A program made the translations under genes and the position numbers. Under the pieces are notes generated by a model that had not been told where the DNA came from, did not search any database, and was given only the letters and a program-made list of their open reading frames with translations. Below, one piece after another: positions 54,715 through 63,891 of a stretch of 63,891 nucleotides of DNA. The first letter of the stretch is position 1. The number at the start of each line of letters is the position of its first letter. This DNA comes from Granulicella sp. (GTDB lineage: Bacteria > Acidobacteriota > Terriglobia > Terriglobales > Acidobacteriaceae): contig PKWU01000009.1 of assembly GCA_003132145.1 (NCBI GenBank), positions 1-63,891 on the forward strand, read 5' to 3'.

Positions 54715-55626
54715 CTACAGGAAGCGGAGGGTGGGGAGCGGAGGCAGGAGGCTGGCTTCGGCGGCGTAGCGGCGGAAGAGTTCGACGGCAGCGACGCAGG
54801 CGGGCGTAAGGGTGTAGTGGATGTTGCGGGTGAGGTAGTGACGGGTGGTGGCGGGTGGGATGGCGATGCGGGGGGTCCACTCTTCGACGAGGCTTTCGAT
54901 GTGGGCGAGGCCGTGGTCACGGGAGAGCTGAAGGTCCGCGGTGAGTTGGGTGGGGGTGAGGGGTGAGCCGGTGAGGGCGACGGTGCGGACGGCCCAGACG
55001 GCGGCGACCCAGGGGAGGTGGGTGCGGTAGGTCCATTCGTGAGCGAGGTCGAGCCATAGGCATGGGCCGATGGTGGATTCGATGCGGGTGCGGTTCTCAA
55101 GAGCCAGCAGCGCGGGGTCGCCGATGAGCAGGGCGGCGTCGGCGTGGCGCAACATGGCGATGGGGTTGGCGGGCGCGGGAAGGAATTGGGGCGCGGTGCC
55201 GATGAACTTCTTGAAGAGGATTTGGGCGTAGGCGAGGGAGCTGCGGGATGCGGTGTCGGCGGCGATGGTGCGGACGCGGGCGAGGGCGCGATCTGTGTCC
55301 ACTTGCGCGGTGAGGGGATTCAATTTACCGCTGTGGCTTTTTAGTTTAATGATGAGCTGGATGGAGCGGACGCAGTCGAGCGAGGCGATGGCGCAGTCGG
55401 AGACGATGGCCAGCTCGGGGGTGAGGGCGGCGATGGGGATGAGGCCGAGGTCGGCGCGACCGGCGAGGAGCTCGTCGGCGCAGAGGGAGGGTTGGGTGGA
55501 GTGGACCTGGTAGCGGGCGGCGAGGGCGGAGGCGAGCGGGGGGTGGTCGAAGTCCCACATGAGGGGCGCGGGATTGAGGAAGTCGATGGCGGCGACGCGC
55601 AGGCGGGTTGGGGCGGAGTGGGGCAA
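54715..55626 (-). CDS. mqnA: Menaquinone biosynthesis protein MqnA (chorismate dehydratase)
   Basis: A 303-aa periplasmic-binding-protein-like fold enzyme. VAAIDFLNPAPLMWDF at the start, LLAGRADLGLIPIAAL and the DSSSRSS-like TASRSSLAYAQIL segment fit MqnA of the futalosine pathway, which dehydrates chorismate to 3-enolpyruvyl-benzoate. MqnD is related, but the NPAP start favours MqnA. Other mqn genes are not in the window. Confidence 0.85.
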   Translation of the reverse strand: MPHSAPTRLRVAAIDFLNPAPLMWDFDHPPLASALAARYQVHSTQPSLCADELLAGRADLGLIPIAALTPELAIVSDCAIASLDCVRSIQLIIKLKSHSGKLNPLTAQVDTDRALARVRTIAADTASRSSLAYAQILFKKFIGTAPQFLPAPANPIAMLRHADAALLIGDPALLALENRTRIESTIGPCLWLDLAHEWTYRTHLPWVAAVWAVRTVALTGSPLTPTQLTADLQLSRDHGLAHIESLVEEWTPRIAIPPATTRHYLTRNIHYTLTPACVAAVELFRRYAAEASLLPPLPTLRFL

Positions 55627-55677
55627 GAGATTAGTTTATGCGCTGCGGAGGGGGAGGGGTGGTTTTCGCCAAGTTGA

Positions 55678-55750
55678 AAAGCAAGAACAGGCAACGACGC
55701 AATGCAGAGATTCTGGCTTCGCCAGAATGACGATTCGTAGGCTTCCCAGA
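55678..55750. repeat. GGCTTCGCCAGAATGACGA repeat unit
   Basis: One unit with the AATGCAGAGATTCT leader seen near 8005 and 32715, between mqnA and dprA. Confidence 0.65.
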
Positions 55751-55830
55751 ATGCGAAGTGGGAAAAGGAGGGTTTCGTGTTAGTCTCCTGCGAATGTAGG
55801 ATTTGTCTGCGAGTGATTTGACGGAGAGAG

Positions 55831-57060
55831 ATGGCGACGAACAGCGACACAGAGCGGGATGCGCTGAAGAGTGACGAGGTGGGGCGGCTGGGGTGGATGG
55901 CGCTGATGCTGACGCCGGAGATGGGGCCGACACGGATTGCGCGGGCGATGGAACGGCTGGGAGCGAATGCTTCCGGTGAGGAGGAGCGTGCATTTCGCGG
56001 GGCGGAGCGGGTGTTCGAGGCTTCGCTGACCGAGCTGGAGGCTGCTGGGATGCCGGCGCAGGCGGCGCAGTTTGTCAGCGATGGGAGGGCGCGGGCGGCG
56101 GCGGAGAAAGAGGCGAAGCAGGTCGCGGAGGCGGGTGGATTTTATCTGACGCGCGAGGATGAGGATTATCCGGGAAGGCTGCTGAATATCTACGATCCGC
56201 CGGCGGTGCTGTGGGTGCGCGGAGATGCGAAGCTGCTGGAGCGACCGGGGATTGCGGTGGTGGGGACGCGGCATCCTACTCCGTATGGGTTGGGGATGGC
56301 GGAGATGCTGTCGCGCGACCTGGCGAATAGAAGGATGACGATCCTGAGCGGGATGGCGCGCGGGGTGGACGCGGCGGCGCACAAGGGCGCGCTGGATGCG
56401 GGCGGCAAGACGGTGGCGGTATGGGGGACGGGGATCGATGTGGTGTATCCCAAGGAGAATAAAAAGCTGGCGGAGCGGATTGTGGCGAGCGGCGGGGCGA
56501 TTGTGAGCGAGCTTCCGCTGGGGACTTTTCCCGCGCCGCAGAACTTTCCTCTGCGCAACCGGATTTTGAGCGGGATGAGCGTGGGCGTGCTGGTGGTGGA
56601 GGGCGGCGAGTACAGCGGCACACGGATCACGGCGCGCTGCGCGATGGAGCAGAACAGGGATGTGTACGCGGTGCCGGGCAATGTGACCAACAAGATTGCG
56701 TGGGGGCCGAATACGCTGATCAAGCAGGGAGCGAAGCTGACCGCGACGTGGGAGGACATCTGGGAGGACCTGCCGACACAGATCCGGTTGCAACTGGAAG
56801 AGGAGATGGAGGCGGCGGGGCAGATTGAATCGAAGACGGGCGGGAGTGCATCTCTGTTTGAAGACGAGAAGCCGATGCCGGAGGCTGAGCGGGTGGTGCT
56901 GGAGAAGCTGCGGCGCGATGAGTCGGTGCAACTGGACGAGCTGATCGAAGGGCTGGAAGGAACGCTGGGGTCGGCGGAGATCTTTACGGCGCTGTTCGAG
57001 TTGGAGCTGAATGGGCGGGTGAAGCAGATGCCGGGAAAGAATTACGTGCGGTGCTTCTGA
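55831..57060 (+). CDS. dprA: DNA-processing protein DprA
   Basis: A 409-aa protein that loads RecA on incoming single-stranded DNA in natural transformation. The Rossmann-like core shows VVGTRHPTPYG, SGMARGVDAAAHKGAL and GTGIDVVYPKENKKLA, then FPLRNRILSGMSVGVLVVE. The C-terminal winged helix (DELIEGLEGTLG) is present. It is followed by topA, a common arrangement. Confidence 0.95.
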   Translation: MATNSDTERDALKSDEVGRLGWMALMLTPEMGPTRIARAMERLGANASGEEERAFRGAERVFEASLTELEAAGMPAQAAQFVSDGRARAAAEKEAKQVAEAGGFYLTREDEDYPGRLLNIYDPPAVLWVRGDAKLLERPGIAVVGTRHPTPYGLGMAEMLSRDLANRRMTILSGMARGVDAAAHKGALDAGGKTVAVWGTGIDVVYPKENKKLAERIVASGGAIVSELPLGTFPAPQNFPLRNRILSGMSVGVLVVEGGEYSGTRITARCAMEQNRDVYAVPGNVTNKIAWGPNTLIKQGAKLTATWEDIWEDLPTQIRLQLEEEMEAAGQIESKTGGSASLFEDEKPMPEAERVVLEKLRRDESVQLDELIEGLEGTLGSAEIFTALFELELNGRVKQMPGKNYVRCF

Positions 57061-57411
57061 GGCGAAGCGGAGCGCGGATTTGCTCGGATTGAGAACATGC
57101 AACGGCAAACGCAGAAGCAGATTCCTCCGCTGCGCTACGGAATGACAAACCGAAAAAAACGGAATTACAAACGAGACGGATTTGTGGTGGGGGAGTGTAT
57201 GGGTGTAGATTCTCGACTGGCGCCGGAGTTTTTGCCGGGGCGGGTGGGTTCGCATCTTTTTGCGGTTCCGTGTTAGGTTCGCAATGGAAACGTGAAAGAC
57301 GAAGAAGAAGACGAACATAACGACGAAGAAACAGGACGAAGAAGAAATCGAAGCGAGAGACGAAGACGGGGATTGCCGTGTGGCAATCGGAATTTGAATT
57401 GAAGGGGACGA
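57061..57411. other. Intergenic region upstream of topA
   Basis: No gene recognised. A CAGATTCCTCC...CGGAATGACAAAC repeat is at about 57113-57150. A long purine-rich ACGAAGAAG-type tract spans about 57298-57365. A perfect hairpin GATTGCC-GTGT-GGCAATC is at 57371-57388, 25 bases before the topA start. Confidence 0.55.
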
Positions 57412-60228
57412 ATGGCAAAGTCACTTGTGATCGTGGAATCGCCGGCGAAGGCGAAGACGATCAATAAATATCTGGGCAGCGAGTATGTGGTGGAAGCCTC
57501 GATCGGGCACATCATGGACCTGCCGAAGAATGACATTGGGGTGGAGCTGGAACGGCGGACGTTCGAGCCGACGCTGGTTGTGTCTCCGGGCAAGGAGAAG
57601 GTGGTGGAGCGGCTGAAGAAGCTGGCGGCGAAGGCGGACTTCGTCTATCTTGCGCCGGACCCGGACCGCGAGGGCGAGGCGATTGCGGCGCACCTGGCGA
57701 TGCAGTTGCTGCCGGTGATGAAGGACAAGAGCAAGCTGCGGCGGGTGACGTTCAACGAGATTACGCAGAAGGCGGTGAAGGCGGCGTTCGCGCACTCGCG
57801 AGACATCGACGAGAACCTGGTGGACGCGCAGCAGACGCGGCGGGTTCTGGACCGGTTGGTGGGCTATCAGATCTCGCCGCTGCTGTGGGAGAAGGTGCGG
57901 CGCGGGTTGAGCGCGGGGCGGGTGCAGACGGTGGCGCTGCGGCTGATTGTGGAGCGCGAGCAGGAGATCAACGAGTTCAAGCCGGTGGAGTACTGGAATA
58001 TCGATGCGAAGTTGAAGGCTTCCGAAGCGAGTCTTAAGACGGGGAAGAGCGAGGCGTTCACGGCGAAGTTTGTCGGCGTGGATGGCGTGGCGGCGCGCGT
58101 CTCGAACGGCGTGGACGCGGAGGGGAAGGAGCAATTTCTTTCCAGTGCGCTGCCGGACAAAGAGGCTGTTGAGGAGGTCCTGGCTGAGTTGGAGACGGCC
58201 AAGTGGAGTGTGCGCGGCGTGGAGAAGAAGGAGCGGCGGGCGAACCCGACAGCACCGTATATCACCAGCAAGCTGCAGCAGGACGCATCGAGCCGGCTGG
58301 GCTTCAACGTGCGGCGGACGATGGGCGTGGCGCAGCGGTTGTATGAGGGCGTGGAGATCGGCAAGGAGGGGACGGTCGGACTGATTACCTATATGAGGAC
58401 CGACTCGACGCGCGTTTCTCCGGATGCGATTGTGGAGGCGCGGGAGTTTATCGCGAGGCTGGGCAAGCAGTATCTGCCGGAGAAGGCAAATGAGTTTGCA
58501 GGCAAGCGGCAGGCGCAGGCGCAGGACGCGCACGAGGCGATCCGGCCGACGCGGGTGGACTTTACTCCGGAGTCGATTCGCGCTTCGCTGAGCGAAGAAC
58601 AGTACAAGCTGTACAAGCTCGTCTGGGAGAAGTTTGTGTCGAGCCAGATGACACCGGCGATCTTCGACCAGACGACAGTGGATGTTGCGGCGCGGGCGGA
58701 GCGGACGTACGACTTCCGCGTGACGGGAAGCGTGCTGAAGTTCGATGGATTCCAGAAGGTGTGGGAGAGCGGATCGGAGGACACGATCCTGCCGGAGCTG
58801 ACGGCGGCGCAGGCGCTGGAGAAGATTGCGGTTTCGAGCGAGCAGAAGTTTACCCAGCCGCCACCGCGGTTCAACGAGGCGAGCCTGGTGAAGACGCTGG
58901 AGGAGCGGGGGATCGGGCGGCCATCGACGTACGCGTCGATCATCAATACGATCCAGGACCGCGATTATGTGAAGAAGATCGACAAGAAGTTTGTGCCGAC
59001 GGAGATTGGCACCGTGGTGACGGGGCTGCTGGTGAAGAACTTTCCGTACATCTTCGATCTGCTGTATACGGCGAAGCTGGAGAGCGAGCTGGATGCGGTG
59101 GAAGATGGACAGGAAAAATGGACCGACCTGCTCAATGGGTTCTATGACTACTTTGAAGAGGAGCTGGTGGTTGCGGGCAGGGAGATGGAAGACATCAAGC
59201 GCATGGAACACGCGACCAATGAGATCTGCGACAAGTGCGGGAGCCCGCTGCTGTTGAAGTGGGGCAAGTTCGGGAGCTTTTATTCCTGCTCGAACTTCAG
59301 CAGGCTGAAGCCGGTGACGGTCTCCGCCGGGCCGTGGAAGAAGGACGCGAAGGCTGTGACGAAGAAGATTGTGAAGGCGCTGAAGTTCCCTATGACAGTG
59401 AAGGCGGCGAATGGGCATGTGACGGAGTTTTCACAAGAAGTTGCCGACGCGGGTGAGATGGCGAAGGCCGTCGAGCTAGCGCAGCAGGCGGGCAAGAAAG
59501 TGACGGTGGAGCAGGTGAGCTGCGACTTCACCAAGGAGAACTTCGCGGCCAAGCCGGACCTGAGCGCGCCGGGAGCGGACGAGGTTCCGGAGGAGGAGTT
59601 CTGCGACAACTGCGGGCGGGTGATGGTGCTGCGCAATGGGCCGTGGGGGCCGTTCATGAGCTGTCCGGGCTACTCGGAGGACCCGCCGTGCAAGACGATC
59701 CGCAAGCTGACGCAGAAGGTGCAGCAGAAGCCGCCGGTGGTGCTGGATGAACTGTGTCCAAAGTGCGGCAAGCCGATGTTGCAGCGCGACGGGCAGTACG
59801 GCGAGTTCATTGCGTGCAGCGGCTATCCGAAGTGCAAGTACGTGAAGCAGGAGCTGCTGGAGGTTGCTTGCCCGAAGTGCGGCGGCGACGTTGCGGTGCG
59901 CAAGACCAAGCGGGGCGATACGTTCTATGGGTGCGTGAACTATCCCAAGTGCGATTTTTCGAGCAACCAGAAGATGATCAACGAGGTCTGTCCGAAGTGC
60001 GATAGCGCGTATCTGTTGGAGTTGGCGAACGCGAAGGGGACGTTCCTGGTGTGTCCAAACAACCGCGAAATGCTGCCCAAGCGTCGGCCGAAGAAGGGCG
60101 CGAAGGTGGAAGAGCCGAAGACGCCGGAGTGCGGGTTCCAGAAGAAGATTGGGCCGCCGGCGGTGGTCCCGGTGCTGGAGATGCCCGATCCGGAGAAGAC
60201 GCGCGCGGTGGTTGAGAGCGTGGCTTGA
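57412..60228 (+). CDS. topA: DNA topoisomerase I
   Basis: A 938-aa type IA topoisomerase relaxing negative supercoils. The Toprim domain starts at residue 3 (LVIVESPAKAKTINKYLG) with APDPDREGEA. The catalytic tyrosine is in GLITYMRTDSTRVS near residue 327. Five zinc-ribbon-like modules lie in the C-terminal third (CDKCGSP, CDNCGRV, CPKCGKP, CPKCGGD, CPKCDSA); the first and last lack a full Cys4 set. ATG at 57412 follows AAGGGG. Confidence 0.97.
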   Translation: MAKSLVIVESPAKAKTINKYLGSEYVVEASIGHIMDLPKNDIGVELERRTFEPTLVVSPGKEKVVERLKKLAAKADFVYLAPDPDREGEAIAAHLAMQLLPVMKDKSKLRRVTFNEITQKAVKAAFAHSRDIDENLVDAQQTRRVLDRLVGYQISPLLWEKVRRGLSAGRVQTVALRLIVEREQEINEFKPVEYWNIDAKLKASEASLKTGKSEAFTAKFVGVDGVAARVSNGVDAEGKEQFLSSALPDKEAVEEVLAELETAKWSVRGVEKKERRANPTAPYITSKLQQDASSRLGFNVRRTMGVAQRLYEGVEIGKEGTVGLITYMRTDSTRVSPDAIVEAREFIARLGKQYLPEKANEFAGKRQAQAQDAHEAIRPTRVDFTPESIRASLSEEQYKLYKLVWEKFVSSQMTPAIFDQTTVDVAARAERTYDFRVTGSVLKFDGFQKVWESGSEDTILPELTAAQALEKIAVSSEQKFTQPPPRFNEASLVKTLEERGIGRPSTYASIINTIQDRDYVKKIDKKFVPTEIGTVVTGLLVKNFPYIFDLLYTAKLESELDAVEDGQEKWTDLLNGFYDYFEEELVVAGREMEDIKRMEHATNEICDKCGSPLLLKWGKFGSFYSCSNFSRLKPVTVSAGPWKKDAKAVTKKIVKALKFPMTVKAANGHVTEFSQEVADAGEMAKAVELAQQAGKKVTVEQVSCDFTKENFAAKPDLSAPGADEVPEEEFCDNCGRVMVLRNGPWGPFMSCPGYSEDPPCKTIRKLTQKVQQKPPVVLDELCPKCGKPMLQRDGQYGEFIACSGYPKCKYVKQELLEVACPKCGGDVAVRKTKRGDTFYGCVNYPKCDFSSNQKMINEVCPKCDSAYLLELANAKGTFLVCPNNREMLPKRRPKKGAKVEEPKTPECGFQKKIGPPAVVPVLEMPDPEKTRAVVESVA

Positions 60229-60257
60229 CCGGCAATCCATAAAAGGAGAGAAACTGA

Positions 60258-60683
60258 ATGGCGACAACGGCAGATGCTGAGGTGATGATGCGGCTTTACG
60301 AGTTACGGCGCGAGGAGACGCTGCGGAAGGCGCGTCACTTTATGGTCTTCGAGTTTCAGCCGAAGACCCTGGAGCAGTTACGCGCAGTTTCGCGGGACGT
60401 GTCGGCGAAAGAGAATGTGTACTGGCGTCAGGCACTCAGCTACTGGGAGATGGCAGCCTCCTTTGTAATGCACGGGGCAGTCGATGCGGATTTGTTCCTG
60501 GCCTCCAGTGGCGAGGGCATCCTGCTCTATGCCAAGTTCCATCACTTTCACGCCGAGACGGAGAAGGAGTCTGGCAGTCCGTTCATGAGACACACGGCCG
60601 CCATGATCGACAAGTACCCAGGGGCAAAGGCACTCCACGAGATGTTTCTGAAGATGTTCGGACCGACCAAAGTTGCCGGCTAA
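60258..60683 (+). CDS. Hypothetical protein
   Basis: A 141-aa soluble, mostly helical protein. ELRREETLRKARHFMVFEFQ and YWEMAASFVMHGAVDADLFL are the most distinctive segments. It starts 30 bases after topA with GGAGAG before the ATG, so it may be co-transcribed. Function unknown. Confidence 0.8.
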   Translation: MATTADAEVMMRLYELRREETLRKARHFMVFEFQPKTLEQLRAVSRDVSAKENVYWRQALSYWEMAASFVMHGAVDADLFLASSGEGILLYAKFHHFHAETEKESGSPFMRHTAAMIDKYPGAKALHEMFLKMFGPTKVAG

Positions 60684-60898
60684 GCTGGCTCAGGTGGGAT
60701 CCCGAAGTTATTAAGAAGAGGATAGATCTTCCCGATGGGCAGGGATCCCGGCTACCCCGTGCGGGGGACGGCCATTTCCTTTTATGCTACATTTCTGTTA
60801 CAAAGGCGATGTGGAATGTTGGGATTGAGAGCCTGGGATGCCTGTCGGGTTTTCTCCGTTGGCGGCGTAACTTATTGAAAAGAATGCAGGGTTAGTCT

Positions 60899-61180
60899 AT
60901 GGCTAAGGCAGTATGGAATGGTCAGACCCTCGCCGAAAGCGAGACGGTTGAGACGGTTGAGGGAGTTATTTACTTTCCGGACGAATCGATGAACCGGGAG
61001 TTTTTCCGGGCCAGTTCGACGACTTCGAGCAACACCTGGGGGCAGGCGCGGTACTACACGCTGGTGGTGGATGGACAGGAGAACCCGGATGCGGCGTGGT
61101 ACTACCCCGACCCGAATCCTGTGGCGCGCAGCGTGAAGCACCATGTGGCGTTCTGGCGCGGGGTGGATGTTACGACGTAG
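60899..61180 (+). CDS. DUF427 domain-containing protein
   Basis: A 93-aa single-domain protein. AVWNGQTLAESETVETVEGV, YFPDESMNREFF and the C-terminal YYPDPNPVARSVKHHVAFW are the DUF427 pattern (small beta-barrel of unknown function). The 215 bases before it hold a GC-rich inverted repeat (CCCCGTGCGGGG near 60754) but no gene. Confidence 0.93.
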   Translation: MAKAVWNGQTLAESETVETVEGVIYFPDESMNREFFRASSTTSSNTWGQARYYTLVVDGQENPDAAWYYPDPNPVARSVKHHVAFWRGVDVTT

Positions 61181-61221
61181 GTTGCTGGTTGACGGTTGTT
61201 GGTTGACGGTTATCAAAAGGG

Positions 61222-61250
61222 AAGGCCCGGCTGTGTGCCGGGCTTTTCTG
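61222..61250 (+). terminator. Hairpin terminator after the DUF427 gene
   Basis: AAGGCCCGGC-TGTGT-GCCGGGCTTTTC with T-run; preceded by GTTGACGGTTG-type repeats (61181-61212). Confidence 0.75.
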
Positions 61251-61266
61251 TGTCTTGATGCACGCA

Positions 61267-61306
61267 TCCCACCCATCGCAAAGTACGCGATGGATGGGGC
61301 ACCCGG
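61267..61306. repeat. REP-like repeat, copy 12
   Basis: TCCCACCCATCGC, loop AAAGTAC, GCGATGGATGGGGCACCCGG, between convergent genes. Confidence 0.85.
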
Positions 61307-61313
61307 CCTGGGT

Positions 61314-62882
61314 TTATCTGGGCGTAGGTTCGTGGGGGAGCTGCCAGAGTTCGATCCGGTTGGAGGTGGCGTAGAGCGCTGGGTGTAGGCTCCAGCCAAT
61401 AAAGCGCTGGTTGGCGGAGTAGACGAGGACGGAGTCGGGAGTGGGACGTTTTCCGATCCAGTACTGCGCGCCCTGGGAGCGGGCCCAGAGCAGGAAGGCC
61501 GGGGGTGGGGCGCTGAGGTAGGGGATGGCGTCGGGACGGGTGATTCCGCTGGTGTCGAGGATGGGATGCTGGGAGAAGAAGGCGATCTCTCCGATGGAGT
61601 AGTCTACGACGGGCGCGCCGGGCGGGAGGTGGTCGCGGATGAAGAGGGCGAGGTCTTTGGAGGTCTGGCAGTCGATGGCCTTGTTGCGGATGAAGGGACG
61701 GACGGTGAGCACGCTGACGGCGAGGGATGCGGCGAGGGCCAATCCATATACGGCGCGGGCGGCGAACGGCGCGGCCTGGAGGGCGAGCAGCAGGATGACG
61801 AGGGTGAGGGCGGGAGCCGTGACCAGGATGTAACGGGTCTGGACATGGGTGTGGTTGGCGATGTAGAAGAGGGTCGCGATGAGGGGCCAGAGGAGGAAGA
61901 TCCAACCGGCGAGGGGAAGGCTGGAGGAGCGTTGCGCGGCGGTGGGCGTGGGGGGATTGAATGCTGCGGACACGGCGTTTTGCAGGGAGCGGCGGACGGC
62001 GGCGGGGCGCAGCAGGAGATAGAGGATGCCGGCAATGAGACCGCAGAGGATGAGAGGGAAGCCGGCCGCGTAGATGGAGAGGAGATGGCGGACGACGGAG
62101 TCCGCGGGGCCGGCGCGCTTGGCGGCGTTGGTGTTGGGCAGGAGATGTCCGAAGGCGCGGAGCGAGTAGAGGGACCAGAGCAGGACGGGGGCGGCGACGA
62201 GAAACAGGCCGGAGACGAAGGCTGCGAGTTTGGAGGGTGAGGTTGGATTGCCGGGAAGGCGACGCCACTGGGCGAGGAGTGGAAGAAGGAGGAGCGCGGA
62301 GAGGAAGAACATCTCCGGCCGCAGGAGTGGGGCGAGACCGGCGAGCAGGCATGCGGCGAGGAGGGTTTTGATGGTGGGCTGCGCCTGCGTGGCGGCGAGA
62401 ACGGCAAAGAAGGCGAGGCCAGCGGCGGCCAGCGGTTCCATCCCGGAAAAGATCCAGTAGCAGGTGTAAGGGTTGGCTACGACGAGGAGCAGGAGGGCGG
62501 CTGGGAAGAGGGCTGCGTCGGGGCTGGAGGGAAGCATTGTGGCGGCGAGGCGGCGGGCGAAGGCGTAGAGGCCGGCGAGCGAGAGGGCCGCGCCGAGGGC
62601 GGTGAGGACTTTTCCGGCGACGAGCCAGTTGGGGATGAGAGCGTGGCTTGCGGCGAGAAGAAAGACCCAGAGGGGCGCGGTGTCTCCGGCGACGACGCGA
62701 CCGTTGAAGGCGAAACCGCGGCCGGCGGCGAGGCTGCGGGCGAACTCGAGATGGATGAATGCGTCGTCCTCCCAGTAGTGCCAGGAGTGGACGAACCAGT
62801 AGATGCACCAGAGGAGGGCGAAGGCGACGAGGAGCGCGGAGGCGATGCGGGCTTGCGCGGTCGAGCTGTTTTGAGAGGGCAT
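61314..62882 (-). CDS. Polytopic membrane protein, glycosyltransferase-like
   Basis: A 522-aa protein with about ten transmembrane helices. After the first helix comes SWHYWEDDAFIHLEFARSLA, with an acidic pair in the first extracytoplasmic loop as in GT-C/ArnT-like lipid-linked sugar transferases. GRGFAFNGRVVAGDTAPLW is also typical of this group. A soluble C-terminal domain follows. It probably uses polyprenyl-phosphate sugars; the acceptor is unknown. ATG at 62882. Confidence 0.8.
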   Translation of the reverse strand: MPSQNSSTAQARIASALLVAFALLWCIYWFVHSWHYWEDDAFIHLEFARSLAAGRGFAFNGRVVAGDTAPLWVFLLAASHALIPNWLVAGKVLTALGAALSLAGLYAFARRLAATMLPSSPDAALFPAALLLLVVANPYTCYWIFSGMEPLAAAGLAFFAVLAATQAQPTIKTLLAACLLAGLAPLLRPEMFFLSALLLLPLLAQWRRLPGNPTSPSKLAAFVSGLFLVAAPVLLWSLYSLRAFGHLLPNTNAAKRAGPADSVVRHLLSIYAAGFPLILCGLIAGILYLLLRPAAVRRSLQNAVSAAFNPPTPTAAQRSSSLPLAGWIFLLWPLIATLFYIANHTHVQTRYILVTAPALTLVILLLALQAAPFAARAVYGLALAASLAVSVLTVRPFIRNKAIDCQTSKDLALFIRDHLPPGAPVVDYSIGEIAFFSQHPILDTSGITRPDAIPYLSAPPPAFLLWARSQGAQYWIGKRPTPDSVLVYSANQRFIGWSLHPALYATSNRIELWQLPHEPTPR

Positions 62883-62949
62883 CGGCTTGGGGTCGATTAT
62901 AACGGGGCGGGATGAGGCGGATGGGGCGGGAGCGATTATTCTGGATGCT

Positions 62950-63765
62950 ATGCGGAGCTTTCTTGAGCTGGTGGATGTGCATGTTGCGCGCGGCGGGAGG
63001 ACGGTGCTGCACGGGATTGATCTGCGGGTGGAGGCGGGCGAGCAGATTGCGGTGCTGGGGCCGAATGGGTGCGGCAAGTCGACGCTGATCAAGACGATGA
63101 CGTGCGAGTGCTATCCGCTGGCGCAGGAGGGGACTCGGGTGAGCATCTTCGGGCGCGAGCGGTGGGACCTGACGGAGCTGAAGCGGCGGCTGGGGGTGGT
63201 GTCGGACGAGCTGCCGGGAAGGCCGACGTTGCGGACGACGGGGCGGGATGCGGTGCTGACGGGGTTCTTCTCCAGCTCGACGCTGTGGCCGAACCTGACG
63301 GTGACGGCGGAGATGCGGGCGCGGGCCGAGAAGGTTCTGGAGCTGGTGGGCGCGGCGGGGATCGCGGACAAATTGGTGGGAGAGATGTCGGCGGGCGAGC
63401 AGAGGCGGGTGATGATCGGACGGGCGCTGGTGGGGTCGGGTGCGAGCGGGGCGGAGGGTTTTGTGGGGACGAATGAAAACCAGATGCTGCTGCTAGATGA
63501 GCCTTCAAATGCGCTGGATATTGCGGCGCAGCAGGGGCTGCGAGGGATGCTGCGGCGGCTGGCCCAGCAGGGGACGGGGATTCTGATGATTACGCACCAG
63601 ATTGCGGACATTCTGCCGGAGATTGGGCGGGTGATCCTGATGCGGGCGGGGCGGATCGTGGCGGATGGTGCGAAGGAAAAATTGTTGACGGCGCCGGTGC
63701 TGAGCGAGCTGTTCGGGGTGGAGGTGCGGGTGATGCAGCGGGATGGGTTCTACCATGCGTGGTGA
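62950..63765 (+). CDS. ABC transporter ATP-binding protein
   Basis: A 271-aa ATPase. Walker A GPNGCGKST at about 37-45, a non-canonical signature MSAGEQRR, Walker B MLLLDEPSNALD and the switch His in MITHQIADIL. About 10 extra residues (GSGASGAEGFVGTNENQ) sit between signature and Walker B. No permease is adjacent, so the partner is unknown. ATG at 62950. Confidence 0.9.
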   Translation: MRSFLELVDVHVARGGRTVLHGIDLRVEAGEQIAVLGPNGCGKSTLIKTMTCECYPLAQEGTRVSIFGRERWDLTELKRRLGVVSDELPGRPTLRTTGRDAVLTGFFSSSTLWPNLTVTAEMRARAEKVLELVGAAGIADKLVGEMSAGEQRRVMIGRALVGSGASGAEGFVGTNENQMLLLDEPSNALDIAAQQGLRGMLRRLAQQGTGILMITHQIADILPEIGRVILMRAGRIVADGAKEKLLTAPVLSELFGVEVRVMQRDGFYHAW

Positions 63766-63809
63766 GCACTTCGTGCGGTTCTCGACGGCACTTCGTGCGG
63801 TTCTCGACG
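63766..63809. repeat. 22-bp perfect tandem duplication
   Basis: Two copies of GCACTTCGTGCGGTTCTCG plus ACG immediately after the ABC gene stop. Each contains the hairpin GCAC-TTC-GTGC. Confidence 0.85.
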
Positions 63810-63891
63810 CTTCGCGTAAAGGCAAAGACAGATTTCTGGCGCACCTGAGAATGAGGCGGCGGGGCATGAGGCGAACCTCGGGTTGAAGGAT

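Overview
The window is high-GC DNA packed with housekeeping genes and reads as a chromosomal segment of a Terriglobia-type Acidobacteriota (Acidobacteriaceae, Granulicella/Edaphobacter/Terriglobus-like). This placement is inference. It rests on the GC-rich codon use, a decayed fragment of the soil-bacterial TIGR03435 family at 51265-51567, many short families of unknown function, and dense palindromic intergenic repeats whose right ends read GGATGGGGCACCC or GGAATGACAAAC.

Layout. 1-5.7 kb: a DUF4145-like gene coupled to purB, a glutaredoxin-like gene, a Gly/Pro-tailed periplasmic protein, tadA with an in-frame N-terminal extension, and agmatine deiminase. 5.8-11.4 kb: secretin-like periplasmic protein, accD, methyltransferase plus membrane protein, aldo/keto reductase. 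11.5-15.4 kb: a deoxysugar isomerase and kinase, and a pyruvoyl-dependent arginine decarboxylase that pairs metabolically with the agmatine deiminase. 15.8-22.5 kb: glutamine synthetase, isocitrate dehydrogenase, a Phd/VapC-type toxin-antitoxin pair with a palindromic operator, malate dehydrogenase and an acetyl-CoA hydrolase/transferase. 22.6-23.7 kb: two lower-GC genes of unknown function. 23.8-35.5 kb: a complete leftward branched-chain amino acid cluster, leuA-(membrane ORF)-leuB-(secreted ORF)-leuC-leuD-ilvB-[insert]-ilvH-ilvC, with a divergent LysR regulator. 36.6-45.5 kb: envelope proteins (Spy-like, two beta-barrels, a peptidase-like protein without its active site, a TonB-family protein), galE and secreted proteins. 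45.9-52.7 kb: acs, a restriction-modification pair, a degenerate amylase-like protein, the TIGR03435 remnant and a Gfo/Idh/MocA oxidoreductase. 52.9-63.8 kb: a 47-aa membrane protein, SRP RNA, fabH, mqnA, dprA, topA, a DUF427 protein, a glycosyltransferase-like membrane protein and an ABC ATPase.

The most unusual structure is between ilvB and ilvH. The first 21 codons of ilvH plus 8 bases upstream are duplicated as a perfect 71-bp direct repeat. The copy forms the start of an unrelated small exported protein, and a more divergent third copy starts the next gene upstream. Lower-GC genes of unknown function fill the rest of the slot, as if cargo has been stacked repeatedly at the start of ilvH. 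A second theme is invasion of coding sequence by palindromic repeats: aguA, ilvB and leuC each carry one in frame, and the start region of the amylase-like gene overlaps one. The stems of these repeats change sequence but keep pairing, which points to selection or copying of a hairpin.
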